NCBI RefSeq assembly: GCF_051106095.1
Contig: NC_135787.1
Span: 173,747,001 to 173,811,000, forward strand
Direction: 5' to 3'
Source: Pogona vitticeps
Taxonomy: Eukaryota; Chordata; Lepidosauria; Squamata; Agamidae
DNA length: 64,000 nt
Shown here: in pieces, positions 13,026-22,270 of the stretch
How the letters are laid out: the number at the start of each line of letters is the position of its first letter
How positions within the stretch are numbered: the first letter of the stretch is position 1
The notes under the pieces: model-generated
Seen by the model: the letters and a program-made list of their open reading frames with translations, nothing else
The model's database searches: none
What the model was told of the DNA's origin: nothing
Program-made: the position numbers and the translations under genes

Positions 13026-16000
13026 GCCTCTTAGGAGACTGTGCCTATGGCCAACCTTTTAAGATTGTGAATTAAAGATAGAATTAACTGTGATTTTAAA
13101 TCCCAGTGTATGATTTAATGAGGTGCATATTCTTAATCAAGTCAAAGGTTTTTAATCAATTGATCTGGTGAACGTTATAGCCTTAGGCAGATGAAGTTGC
13201 CTGGGGCCCTAATAGCCGGACCAGAACGTTTCAGACATGATTTAAATATGATACTTCTTTTTGTGCTGAGTTTGGATGCACATTGTTGTTATATGAGATA
13301 CCACACCAGAACTTAGGAAATTACAATTCTGAGAAATGATTTTAAAAAAATAACTTTTCCCAGACTGTGAGCATGCTGGTAAAGTCCCCTGGTACCCTAA
13401 TATAACATGCCTCAATAGCAGGACCCAGTTTGATCAATGCATGAAGCACCCCCAAATACTATGCACCCATCTTCACAATGGATACATTTAGCACAAAGGT
13501 TTGCAAAACCTAATAATAGCGTTGGTCTTGCTTCCATACTTTTCCATTCTAGGCAATTTGCCTTTAAATTCTGCATAGAAGAAAATTTATTTGTCCCATT
13601 TCCCCACTCACCCCCTTACCACAAGGGTCAACGTGTCTTCCCCTCCTCTGCTGGATGACCCTGTACTGAATTCCATTGGAGAAAAATACAACAAGACGGC
13701 AGCTCAGGTGGCACTCCGCTTCAGCATCCAACGAGGGGTGGTGGTCATTCCCAAGAGCTTCAACCCAGAGCGGATTAGAGAAAACTTTCAGGTAAAGGTT
13801 CAAACCTGCACGAGCTATATTACAATACATCAACCATTCTTTCCCCTTGCCTCCATGGAGAAAGTAACAACATGCGCTGGTCTCAGTTACACAAGTTCTT
13901 GGTTATATAAGCTTTCTGTCTGTGAGAAACAGTGAAGACCTCACTGTATGAACCCAGATCCTGAGTCAGGTGTTATACAGTAGGATCCCTGTATCTGTGG
14001 GGATCAGTTCAAGCCACCACCCCCGCAGATGCTGAAAAATGTGGATTATAGTGGACATTATACATAGTATGGTCTCTGGTTCCCTCTAGTGTCCAGTTCT
14101 GGTAATGAGATCTTGGGAATACAGTGGTGCCTCGCTTAACAAGGATTATCCGTTCCAGCAAAATTGCTGTACAGCGAAATCCTCGTTAAGCGAAATAAAA
14201 AAATCCCACTGAAACGCATTGAAAACCCGTTCAATGCATTCCAGTGGGCTGAAAACTCACCGTCCAGCGAAGATCCTCCATAGGGGCAGCCATTTTCGGT
14301 GCCTGTATAGTGAGGAATCCATCCAAAAACACAACGGGGAGCCAATTTGCACAGCTGGTGTCCATTTTGAAGCCGCCGATCAGTTGTTTTAAAATCGTCG
14401 TAATGCGAAAAATCTGTTCCCGATGCAGGGAAGCAATCGTCGCAAAGCGAATTTTGCCTCTTAAAACATCGTTTTGTGATCACAAAAGCAATCACAAAAC
14501 AGTCATCGTATAGTGGTTTCGTCATTTAATGAAGCAATCATTAAGCGAGGCACCACTGTATATTACTCTAGCCAACACTATATGTATCATGGTCTCTGCC
14601 TCCCTCTAGTGGCCAGTTCTGGTAACTTCACCTTTAGAAATAAATATTTCTAGGACTTTTCTTTTAATATTTTAATACAGTATTTTCAGACCATAGATAA
14701 ATGAATCAGCAGATACTGATCCCACGGATAAGGGCTCCTACTGTAGTTGAAACCACAGAGAGCTAAAAGGGGGTTGTGAATGAGAAGTGTATGATCCTAC
14801 TATCCATTTAGCCCTCCGTGGTTTCAGGTATAATGCCTAGGTAGGGCTTGTGCCTTCAGCCTCTTTAGAACCAGGTCCTGTGTTTAGGCCAACCCAGTAC
14901 TGGACCTACTTCTTTTTACCACTTATATTTGTGTTGACAATACTTTTAGTTTGACCAGGACTTGGAAAAATTACTTTTGGGGGGGGGGGATTTAAAAACC
15001 CCTAGAATCCCAGAACCAGCCTCAACAATGCAGAGATCCTCTCAGATTAATCCTTGGGATGCCTGAAATAGATCAAAGCTCACATGGGGCCCTAAAAGAA
15101 TACCAAGTTGGTGTGATGTGTTGACAAAAGTGGGTGTCGGCCATAGCTCATTAATAGAGCATCTGCTTTGCATTTAAACCTCCTCAGTACGAGTGTCTTC
15201 TTGCAGTGGCTTCCCTGGGAGTTTCCTGGCAATTAGGTTCCGTAGGGGGCACCTCCCAAAGAAATTTGACTCCATGAAGCCAATGGTGCACATAAATAAC
15301 ACAAAAACCCTTCTTGAGAAGATGGGGGCATGAAGACCAGCGTTTGTGGGCTAGAGTTTGAAAAATTCTTGGAGAATTCTGGGTACTGAAGTCCAAAAAG
15401 ATGTCTCCTGGTAGGGACAGTAGAGGTTCCTCCCTTAAACCAGGATAAAGCCATTTTTACCATTGCAATGAGTAGAGATGGGCACAAACCAGTTCGTCCC
15501 AGTTTGTCAAGGTGGCACTATTGGTGCTGCTGCTCCCCTCCCCTGCTGATCAAGCCACTCCCCAGACCCAGCTGGCTTGCTTGCTTTTCCCACTTCATAT
15601 GCTAAATCTCCCAGTCACAAGCAAGAACACAGATTTCTCTGCCCTGCCCTTTTGGCTAAGTGGGAGATCAGCCAAGAGGGCAAGGCAGAGAATCCTGAGC
15701 TGTTGATGGGACCAGGAGATCAGTTGGAGATCATGGAAGTTGGTCCTGGCGAGTGGCTGAGCCAGAGGAGGAGAGCAGCTCCACCTGTGCTGCCCCCTAT
15801 ATGAACTGGGATGAACCATTTCGTGCCCATCTCTAGGTCTGATTGTTAGATCTTTATTGAGCAAGAGGCTGAGTGAAGCTGGGCCAGTCACAGCCTTTCC
15901 CCTTTAACCTGTTTCACAGAGTAGCATGCAATGGAATAATTTCTATGAGCATCTTAAAACAAGAATGGTGAAATGTGTGATCTTTCAGCTGTTGGGTTGC

Positions 16001-19000
16001 AACTCTCATCAGCCCCATCATGGCATATAATGTAGAAAGATGGCAGGAGCTATATTCCAACCATATCTGGAGGAGACAACATAGGAGCGCAAAGAAGACA
16101 TCCCATTTTTCAAATTTCATTCTCAGCAGTCCAGTGTTGCTGACAATGACTGGAGACAACTGTTGGAGATTTCAGGGAGGAGATTTGCCAGCCGTGCTTG
16201 ATGATGCTGGGGATGAAACTGGGACCCACTGAGTTATGCAGCCCCTTCTTACCACATACTGGCTGAAATGCTGTTGTGCTATTAAATGGAAGGTGTAAGC
16301 TTTGGAGGTGGATTGCCTCAAGCTAAGAAATCACCGTAGACGTTATCTATTGCACACCAAGATGCATGGCTCAGTGTGCAACAGACAATACCTACGGAGA
16401 TTTCTTAAGGCAGTTCACTCCCAAATGTATGGCTTTTACATAGTGCAACCAGATTTCAGCCATCCTCTCATTGTAAGCTGCTTCTCTGTCTTTTTTCTAA
16501 GTAAATGGCGACAATAAAGGTTCTCATTGGCTTCCATTCATCATCAGATTGGATTCAGATAACAAAAAAAAAAAAAAAAACACACACAAAAAAACTAAGG
16601 TGCCTTTATAGCAATCCCTTATGTTACTAGGTCTTAAATTACAGCTTTTTAAAAAAAAAATTAATTCTTTGTTCTTTCTTGCCAAGATCTTTGATTTTGC
16701 CCTCACTGACAAAGAAATGAAATCAATTGAAGCGCTGAATAAAAATATTCGCTACGTGGAGTTATTAATGTAAGTACCAACATAATCCTAGACATGGGGT
16801 GTGTGGGTGAATGATTTTTAACAATACATTTGCTGCTCTACTGCCTTATTTTTTTATAATGACAATTCCTACTTACTACCCATCTGCCATTGACCCCGGC
16901 TGTGCGAGGTGAGAGACGGTGGGAGTTGCAGTCCAGAAAAAGAACTTTTCCAAACCAGGTGTTAGAGTCTTACCTGATGTTCAGAACTGAAGATACAAAA
17001 GACCCACCCAAGAAAGAAGGATGGGCCTCTGTCAGCTTTAGACTCAACTTGATGCTTCACACCATGGAGTAATTGGGGGGCACCAGCTTGGCTAAAGAAC
17101 AGCAGAGATGGATGACTAGAGGTATGCAAATTTGTGGCTTTTTGGACTACAGGTCCCAGAACTCCAGGAGCTGTAGTCCAAAAACACAAATCTGTGCATC
17201 TTTGCTAATGGCTAATATTGAGGGGGCAGTGAATCTGCTCAAACTTTTAGTCTGCAGCACTGCAAAGGAGCTACTGAAGATGCTGAATGAATTTTGGGGG
17301 TGAGGTACACCATCTTTGGAAACTCCCCCAATGTCTGGGCTTAACCTGGAAGAGATTCACTGTCTTTGTGACACTGGGGTCATCCGTTTCCACTGGTATA
17401 AAATGCATTAATTTATGTCGAATCAAGTTTTTTTCATTACTATCCTTCTGACAAGACGTGAAAAAGGAAGACTAAGAGTAGTTGCAACTACTGTAGAAAT
17501 GTAACATAATCCCTGATCTTTCATTTGTTGTTGTTTAGTCATTAAATCATGCCCGACTCTTCGTGACCCCATGGACCAGAGCACACCAGGCCCTCCTGTC
17601 TTCCACTGCCTCCCAGAGTTGGGTCAAATTCGTGTTGGTAGCTTTGATGACACTGTCCAACCATCTCGTCCTCTGTTGTCCCCTTCTCCTCTTGCCCTCA
17701 CACTTTCCCAACATCAGGGTCTTTTCCAGTGAGTGTTCTCTTCCCATGAGATGGCCAAAATATTGGCGCCTCAGCTTCAGGATCTGTCCTTCCAGTGAGC
17801 ACTCAGGGTTGATTTCCTTCAAAATGGATAGGTTTGATCTCCTTGCAGTCCAGAGAACTTTCAAGAGTTTCCTCCAGCACCACAATTCAAAAGCATCACT
17901 TCTTCGGTGGTCAGCCTTCTTTATGGTCCAGCTCTCACTTCCATTCATCGCTACTGGAAAAACCATAGCTTTGACTATGTAGACCTTTGTCGGCAAGGTG
18001 ATGTCTCTGCTTTTTAAGATGCTGTTGAGGTTTGTCATCACTTTCCTCCCAAGAATCAGGTGTCTTTTAATTTTGGGGCTGCTGTCCCCATTTGCAGTGT
18101 TCATGGAGCCCAAGAAAGTAAAATCTGTCACTGCCTCCATATCTTCCCCTTCTATTTCCCAGGAGGTGATGGGACCAGTGGCCATGATCTTAGTTTTTTT
18201 TAATGTTGAGCTTCAGACCAGTTTTTGCAGTCTCCTCTTTCACCCTCATTAAGAGGTTCTTTAATTCCTCCTCACTTTCTGCCGTCAGTGGTATCATCTG
18301 CATATCTGAGGTTGTTGATATTTCTTGCGGCAATCTTAATTCCGGCTTGGGATTCATCCAGTCTGGCCTTTCGCATGATGTATTCTGCATATAAGTTAAA
18401 TAATCGATGATCTTTCGTAGACAACTTCAAATACCTGTCAGTTCTGTTCTTTCTCTGCCACAACCCTAGAAACATCACCTGACCACTCATTTGTCTCATT
18501 TCAGCTGCCAAGGGTAGCCACCTTTGATCAGACAGGAGGCTCAATGTTTGCCCTCAGCACTTTCTCCCCAAGGGCCACCAAAGCCCTGAAAGACCGAAAG
18601 AAAATGAAAATCAGAAGTGGTCAAGTGTCTGTATGGTTGTGAGTTGGGGTGGCATTATTTCTTCTACTTCATGTTTTTGTTTAGTGTTGGGAGCCCCAAT
18701 ACATTATTGATTATTTAGTACTGTGGAACCCCAATACATTATCAATGCAAAAATGGCCACTCCTAAGAGCAAGAATTTTGACAAAAATGTTCCTTTTTAA
18801 AAAATACATTTTGTCTTAGGAAAGCATCTGGGTCTTCCCTGGGCCTCGGGTGTGCATAAAAATAGCTGGAAGGATGCACCAGATGGTCTATGGATTACAC
18901 ATTGTCCAGTTTAGCTATAACCCATTCATCAGGCAATGAGGAATAGGTAGCTCTGTTCCTATTGGTTTATCTTCACTTGCAGTGATTGTTGAAGAAACTG

Positions 19001-20781
19001 TCCTGTTATGAGACAGAGTGAGCCAACCACCTCAAGTGACCAATGCTGAGTCATTTCTCACGTGTCCTGGTCACCACCTCCTGTTAGAGGACAAAACTGT
19101 GCTACCTGAGCTGTTCTGCATTCCCATAAAACAATCCACTCACCTGTTGTGGAATGGAGGAGAGCATCTCACAGTCAAGGTTGAATTAATATTCAAGGGC
19201 CAGTCCAGCTGAATGAATGGGGAGACTTTTATCTCAGGCAGCAAAATGTGGTTGGTACATTCCCTTTATTATGTGTGCCATATACGATAAAGAAGTTGTT
19301 CACCCCTTTGAACAACTTCAGCTCCCATAATCCCTTCCCATCAGCCATGCTGCTTGTGGCTTCTGGAACTTGAACTCCAAAACGTCAGGATTAACAAAGG
19401 TTAAGAGCCACTGCTGTAAAGCATCAATCTCATACAAAAGACATGGTGCAGAATTAACTTAAATAAGTCAAACACACCCACCCAATTGTGGCACTGTAGT
19501 AATGTGACACTTCAGTGTGACACTTCTGTTGAACCTTGAAAATATCCTTAATTATTTCTGGGAGATGTGGAAAAATTTATATTCACTCACCATAAAGAAT
19601 TAGGAACACACCAAATTACATGAGGCTAAATTTTCCCAGGAATTCACACTAATATTGCTGTTGTCAGGTCTCCCGTGAAATGAACTTGAAAGCAATTGCA
19701 CAAATAGATGCCAATGTTCCTTTTAAACAACTTTGTTTCCTTAGCCCCTGGAAGCTACTTGGGTCATTAATACCCTTATGTAACCAAAAAGGCATCCAAG
19801 ATCTAGGTTGAGACCCAGCAGTTTAATTAGAAAGAGCAGCCAGCTATAAATTGGATGCCTGGCCATCCAGTGGGGGGTGGAAGAAGAGACAGCAAAAACT
19901 ACAGCCAAAGGAGGAGATAAAAAAATAAAGGTGGAAAAGCTCAGTCTTCTTTGCCTGCTCAAGAAACTGAAGTCAAATCCATGCACTTGCAAACTGAACT
20001 GGAACAGTTCTGAAGAACTTGACGACTTGGCACTTATATCTTCAGAGGTGTGGTACCGAAAACAGGAAAATAAGAGGAGAGATGGAAAAATCCCAAATAT
20101 GGGGCTCAAAGCTTTGGGTGATGGCATTTATATTTTTATAAATGAATGACCATTGTTTCTTCTGTCCCAGGATGCATTGCTTTGTGTAATGCGATACCAG
20201 CCACACCTACCAGTGAACTAATCCATTCAGCAGATAAAACCAAATGTCTGAGACGGAAGGTGCATCTGCACTTCACATACGAGCTTATGAATTTTAATGC
20301 CATTTCCAATTGCGGTGGCTCCTATGAAATCCTGGGATCTGTAGTTTGCTGAGATGCTTTAGAATTCTTTGCTACCTAGCTCTGGTGTATTCCCATGAAC
20401 CGCATCACAGAATTCTAAGCCTCTCACCAAAGTATTCATTCCAGGATTCTGGAGGAGAGGGAGATGGCAATTACAGTGGTATCAAACTTTTATAGTTGTG
20501 TAGTACAGATGCCCCTGACATCTTGACTGCAGACCTCAACGGTTTCTATGGTAACTCACCTAAGCTTTTGATTTTGTCTTTCTTCCCCCATAACCTGTTG
20601 TCCACACCCTGCACAACTCTCATTCATTTCAATTAACAATTTGTACAAACAGAATTTAGTACATTGTCAACATGTGTAGGTATGTGTTACTTCTTGTATT
20701 AATTATCAATATTAATTGTGAATTCTGATTCCTTACAGGTGGAAGGACCATCCTGAATACCCCTTCCACGAGGAATACTGA
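2215..20781 (+). CDS. AKR1D1: AKR1D1, 3-oxo-5-beta-steroid 4-dehydrogenase (steroid 5-beta-reductase), exons 3-9
   Basis: Cytosolic NADPH-dependent enzyme that reduces the delta-4 double bond of 3-oxo steroids and bile-acid precursors to 5-beta (A/B cis) products, mainly in liver. Seven exons of 117, 78, 123, 110, 166, 83 and 43 coding bases join in frame into 239 residues. These match human AKR1D1 residues 88-326 without a gap; exon sizes and phases are those of the AKR1 family. Visible residues: Glu120 in [14 protein letters not shown], which replaces the His of hydroxysteroid dehydrogenases and marks a 5-beta-reductase; Ser169/Asn170 in GVSNF; Gln193; Tyr219 in GYSPLGTS; Trp230; the cofactor motif [16 protein letters not shown] (Lys273, Arg279, Asn283); C-terminus PFHEEY. 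Residues 1-87, with Asp53, Tyr58 and Lys87, lie left of the window. All exon borders are AG/GT. No stop or frameshift is seen, so the gene looks functional. Human sequence was compared from memory. Confidence 0.97.
2551..2894 (+). mobile_element. Sauria-type SINE, copy 1
   Basis: About 340 bp with a tRNA-like head (GGGACGTGGTGG, GATCGAATCCACG) and a BovB-like tail (TAGAGTCAAACACGACTGG) ending in (CTTTAC)n. Homologous to 33673-34015 and 56763-57110. Confidence 0.88.
2990..3012 (-). repeat. CR1 3'-end stub
   Basis: AGAATCATAGCACTGGAAGG is the reverse of the CR1 terminal motif. Very short. Confidence 0.4.
3430..3846 (+). mobile_element. RTE-like LINE fragment, interrupted by a hAT MITE
   Basis: Reads [18 protein letters not shown] and [20 protein letters not shown], like the RTE/BovB ORF2 C-terminus, then is split by the insertion at 3618-3753 and resumes toward RSLIHRV. 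Only the 3' part survives. Confidence 0.65.
3618..3753. mobile_element. hAT-type palindromic MITE, copy 1
   Basis: Starts CAGTGGTTCTTAACCTTTG and ends with its inverted form. Almost the whole element is a palindrome around CAACTCCCAGAAACCCC. A perfect 8-bp duplication CCCTAAAG flanks it (3610-3617 and 3754-3761), which marks hAT. Confidence 0.85.
4078..4305 (-). mobile_element. tRNA-derived SINE with L2/MIR-like tail, copy 1
   Basis: Shares TTAATTATGCAGGCTA and CTCGGAAGGATAGAAGG with 22030-22270 and 27826-28075. The head on the - strand carries a B-box-like GGTTCAATCCCAGG. Confidence 0.7.
5242..5319 (+). CDS. AKR1D1: AKR1D1 exon 4 (residues 127-152)
   Basis: 78 bp, the invariant AKR1 exon length. 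Encodes [18 protein letters not shown] through CATWE. Preceded by a pyrimidine tract ending in CAG; donor GTGAGT at 5320. Confidence 0.96.
5570..5665 (+). mobile_element. tRNA-derived SINE head
   Basis: GATGCAGTGGACAGAATG and GTTTGAATCCTCCTCAGCC resemble the A and B boxes of the common squamate tRNA SINE also at 10328-10430 and 30550-30650. Confidence 0.6.
6012..6738. mobile_element. hAT-type non-autonomous transposon with GC-rich interior
   Basis: Ends CAGGGATGGGGGGACTTG and CAAGACTTGCCATCATCTCTG are inverted repeats. The 8-bp flanks CAAGGTAG (6004-6011) and CAAGGTAT (6739-6746) are a target duplication with one change. No transposase frame inside. Confidence 0.75.
6747..8337. other. AKR1D1 intron 4, right part
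   Basis: Holds a tandem run of TTGGATTATAACC units at about 7031-7092 and a C10 run near 7111. Nothing else recognised. Confidence 0.5.
8338..8460 (+). CDS. AKR1D1: AKR1D1 exon 5 (residues 153-193)
   Basis: 123 bp. Encodes the AKR signature around [17 protein letters not shown] and ends at Gln193 (PVSNQ), a nicotinamide-amide contact in the family. Acceptor TTGGCAG, donor GTAATG. Confidence 0.97.
8575..9003 (+). mobile_element. CR1 LINE 3' end, copy 1
   Basis: Encodes the CR1 ORF2 C-terminus: [40 protein letters not shown], then the CCTTCCAACATCG...TTCTATGATTCTA terminus. It stays open for 119 codons (8564-8923). The inverted copy is at 32318-32790. Confidence 0.88.
9004..9310 (+). repeat. 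Unnamed 300-bp segment X joined to the CR1 3' end
   Basis: Starts right after the CR1 terminus and recurs in inverted orientation, also joined to a CR1 end, at 32008-32317. By eye the two copies differ at about 5-7% of sites. Both hold an open frame with [19 protein letters not shown]-type residues; coding is unproven. Confidence 0.75.
9311..9450 (+). mobile_element. CR1 LINE 3' end, second fragment
   Basis: GGAGGCATTCAAGAGAAATT to TATAATTCTGTGATTCTG repeats the last 140 bases of the element at 8575-9003. Confidence 0.75.
9766..9889. mobile_element. hAT-type palindromic MITE, copy 2 (one end lost)
   Basis: Starts CAGTGGTTCCCAACTTTGGG after GCCTAAAG. The far end stops before the terminal inverted repeat, next to ACCCTAAAG, perhaps the other target copy. 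Confidence 0.65.
9994..10166. repeat. Long hairpin, 76-bp arms
   Basis: Arms 9994-10069 and 10091-10166 are near-perfect inverted copies (CAGAACACGGCCAAGAAGCC) around a 21-base loop. The same arm sequence occurs once, unpaired, at 39285-39381. The family is widespread in reptiles to my knowledge; I cannot name it surely. Confidence 0.85.
10328..10430 (+). mobile_element. tRNA-derived SINE head
   Basis: CCAGTGTGGTGGAGTAG and GTTTGAATCCCCACTCGGCT are A- and B-box-like; the rest has decayed. Confidence 0.6.
10431..12032. other. AKR1D1 intron 5, right part
   Basis: Unique-looking sequence. Short open frames here match nothing I recognise. Confidence 0.5.
12033..12142 (+). CDS. AKR1D1: AKR1D1 exon 6 (residues 194-230)
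   Basis: 110 bp. Starts [15 protein letters not shown] and runs through [12 protein letters not shown], ending two bases into the Trp230 codon. Tyr219 is the nicotinamide-stacking tyrosine. Acceptor TCTGTAG, donor GTAAGC. Confidence 0.97.
12926..13021. repeat. Compound dinucleotide microsatellite (CT)n-(GT)n-(GA)n
   Basis: CT run at about 12922-12938, GT run 12955-12984, GA run 12985-13021, in AKR1D1 intron 6. Confidence 0.95.
13626..13791 (+). CDS. AKR1D1: AKR1D1 exon 7 (residues 230-285)
   Basis: 166 bp. Encodes [26 protein letters not shown] and the adenosine-phosphate binding motif [17 protein letters not shown]. Acceptor CACAAG, donor GTAAAG. Confidence 0.97.
13978..14743. mobile_element. 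Tigger-like MITE with a second MITE nested in it
   Basis: Ends CAGTAGGATCCCTGTATCTG and its inverse (CAGTAGGAGCCCTTATCCGT) lie between TA dinucleotides at 13976-13977 and 14744-14745. This is the Tc1/mariner pattern. The element at 14122-14558 splits it. A partial relative is at 34256-34435. Confidence 0.85.
14122..14558. mobile_element. Tigger/mariner-like MITE, family A, copy 1 (nested)
   Basis: 437 bp. Inverted ends CAGTGGTGCCTCGCTTAA; TA duplicated at 14120-14121 and 14559-14560. Relatives at 49913-50306 and 60438-60874. Confidence 0.88.
15473..15835. mobile_element. TIR transposon with TAGAGATGGGCAC ends, 1
   Basis: Left end TAGAGATGGGCACAAACCAG; right end is the inverse (TAGAGATGGGCACGAAATGG). 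About 32 bp of inverted repeat. No clear target duplication. Confidence 0.7.
16322..16409. repeat. Hairpin repeat family H, copy 1
   Basis: Arms 16322-16357 and 16374-16409 pair (CTACGGAGATTTCTTAAG). The same hairpin is at 56341-56436, and the homology runs past the right arm (CAAATGT). Confidence 0.7.
16687..16769 (+). CDS. AKR1D1: AKR1D1 exon 8 (residues 286-313)
   Basis: 83 bp. Encodes [18 protein letters not shown] through RYVELLM, ending after AT of the Met codon. Acceptor GCCAAG, donor GTAAGT. Confidence 0.95.
17126..17202. repeat. Short inverted repeat (MITE-like)
   Basis: GATGCACAGATTTGTGTTTT and its inverse bracket GGACTACAGGTCCCAGAAC. A related piece lies near 41945-41997. Confidence 0.5.
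17525..18412 (-). mobile_element. BovB (RTE) LINE, 5'-truncated, about 0.9 kb
   Basis: The - strand encodes the ORF2 C-terminal half: [96 protein letters not shown], ending [14 protein letters not shown] and a (CAA)n tail. The last 212 codons (17547-18185) are open. Two frame changes, near 18290 and 18190, separate the RT core from this part, so it is dead. Confidence 0.92.
18413..20738. other. AKR1D1 intron 8, after the BovB copy
   Basis: Holds a repeated CCCCAATACATTAT unit at about 18670-18735 and a decayed palindromic-MITE piece near 19330-19425. The rest looks unique. Confidence 0.5.
20739..20781 (+). CDS. AKR1D1: AKR1D1 exon 9, terminal coding exon (residues 313-326 and stop)
   Basis: 43 coding bases, [13 protein letters not shown] then TGA at 20779-20781. 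Acceptor TTACAG at 20733-20738. The C-terminal tyrosine is conserved with the human enzyme. Confidence 0.95.
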
Positions 20782-21581
20782 AGATAAGGGTTATCTAAGA
20801 CAGTATTCAATCTTAGTAGTTATTATTTGTTATCTTTTAATACGGTATCTAGTATCAGCAGCAACATTATAATCTTTCTGTAGGTTATATGACCCCAGCC
20901 TTGCCCCAGATCTCAAATGTGTTTCACACTGAATGTGGAAAACAAGGCCAATTTCAGAAATGCATTTTTAATTGTCTTTAAATACAGCTGAATTCTGAAG
21001 ATAGCGACCAAAATCCTTTTACAAAATATCGTGTTATATAAGGGCAACCACAATAAGTAGTTATCATGTTTTGACAGCTGTCTGTCATGTGCTTGGGCTC
21101 ACAACTGGATGTGCAACCAACTGCATACCCTGGGCATGTCCAGACATACAACAGGTAGGGAGGAAGATCACACTCACTGCTGGCACGATGTCCAGTTTTA
21201 TGCTGCCCACTACCAACAGGATTTTGGCCTGTGATTTAAATTTTGGAATAGATGAGATCCAAGCTGATTTTTATGCTGAGAGCAGAGGATCTGTCATTGC
21301 CCTACCCAAAACTTGCCATCCATAACAAACATGGTTTTTTAAAAATATATTTTATTTTTATTATTTTTTTGTTAAACTGCTGATGAACCTCAACACTTGG
21401 ATGCAAAATCAAGAAACAAATAATTGAGGATGGCAAAATTTCAAAGGAAATCTGGATATGGATTTTGGCAGCAGATTTTTTTTTCTAGTTCAGAATGTTC
21501 CCTCATGTTATGCTTCCTTGGTACCTGTGCCAAATTTAGGCTGTTCGAGACAGAGAATGCTGTCTCTCTTGTCCATTTTAG

Positions 21582-21587
21582 AATAAA
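21582..21587 (+). promoter_or_regulatory. Candidate AKR1D1 poly(A) signal AATAAA
   Basis: The only AATAAA I found on the + strand in the 800 bases after the AKR1D1 stop. It would give a 3' UTR of about 0.8 kb. No independent support. Confidence 0.35.
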
Positions 21588-21890
21588 AATGGGGAACCTC
21601 AGACCTTCCAGAAGAATCTACCCTTCCAGGGGCTTCAATCTGGCCCTAGACTCCTCCCTCATGGTACCATCATGGTGTGGTTTCCTTGCTTTCCTTTGAG
21701 ACTTTCCCCATTCTTAAAGGTTAAGAAAGCCACTCCTACTGCTTAGTAATAGCAGTGAGAACTTCAGCATAATATATATTGCTATGTTCGGTCCCATTAT
21801 TTTGTATTTCTCCCTGCCCACCACTAAAAACTTCTCTGAAATTGAATTTGGTCTCAGGATAAAATAAGTTCCCACACCCTGGCTTTAGAA

Positions 21891-22029
21891 AAGTGATTCC
21901 CAACCTTGGGCAACCCAGGTGTTCTTGGACTACAACTCCCAGAAACCCCAGTCCAGCACAGGTAGTGGTGAAGGCTTCTGCACGTTGCAGTCCAAGAACA
22001 CCTGGGTTACCCAAGGTTGGAAACCACTG
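21891..22029. mobile_element. hAT-type palindromic MITE, copy 3
   Basis: AAGTGATTCCCAACCTTGGG to CCCAAGGTTGGAAACCACTG, near-palindromic. No clear target duplication. Confidence 0.75.
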
Positions 22030-22270
22030 CAAAGCAAAGCAAAAGCAGTGTGCTGCTTATATACCACTCCATAGTGCTTAAAGATGTCTCTGGGCGGTTA
22101 ACAATTTAATTATGCAGGCTATATATTACTCACCCACCCCCATCATGAGCTGTGTACTCAGTTTACCAAGCTTGGAAGGATAGAAGGTTGAGTCAACCTC
22201 ACGTCTGCTACCTGAGCCTCATGTTGTGAGTCTTCACTGAAGTCCTGCAGTTTAACCATTGTACCACAAA
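22030..22270 (-). mobile_element. tRNA-derived SINE with L2/MIR-like tail, copy 2
   Basis: Shares TTTAATTATGCAGGCTA and CTTGGAAGGATAGAAGG with copies at 4078 and 27826. The head end reads CAGTTTAACCATTGTACCAC. Confidence 0.7.

Noticed and set aside
13591-13935. The 114-codon frame read as a complete small protein
   Set aside because: Only 13626-13791 is real (AKR1D1 exon 7); both ends run into intron.
15137-15190. tRNA-like box sequence considered as a tRNA gene
   Set aside because: It has GGCCATAGCTCATTAATAGA and a decayed B box but no cloverleaf or discriminator end; it is a SINE remnant.
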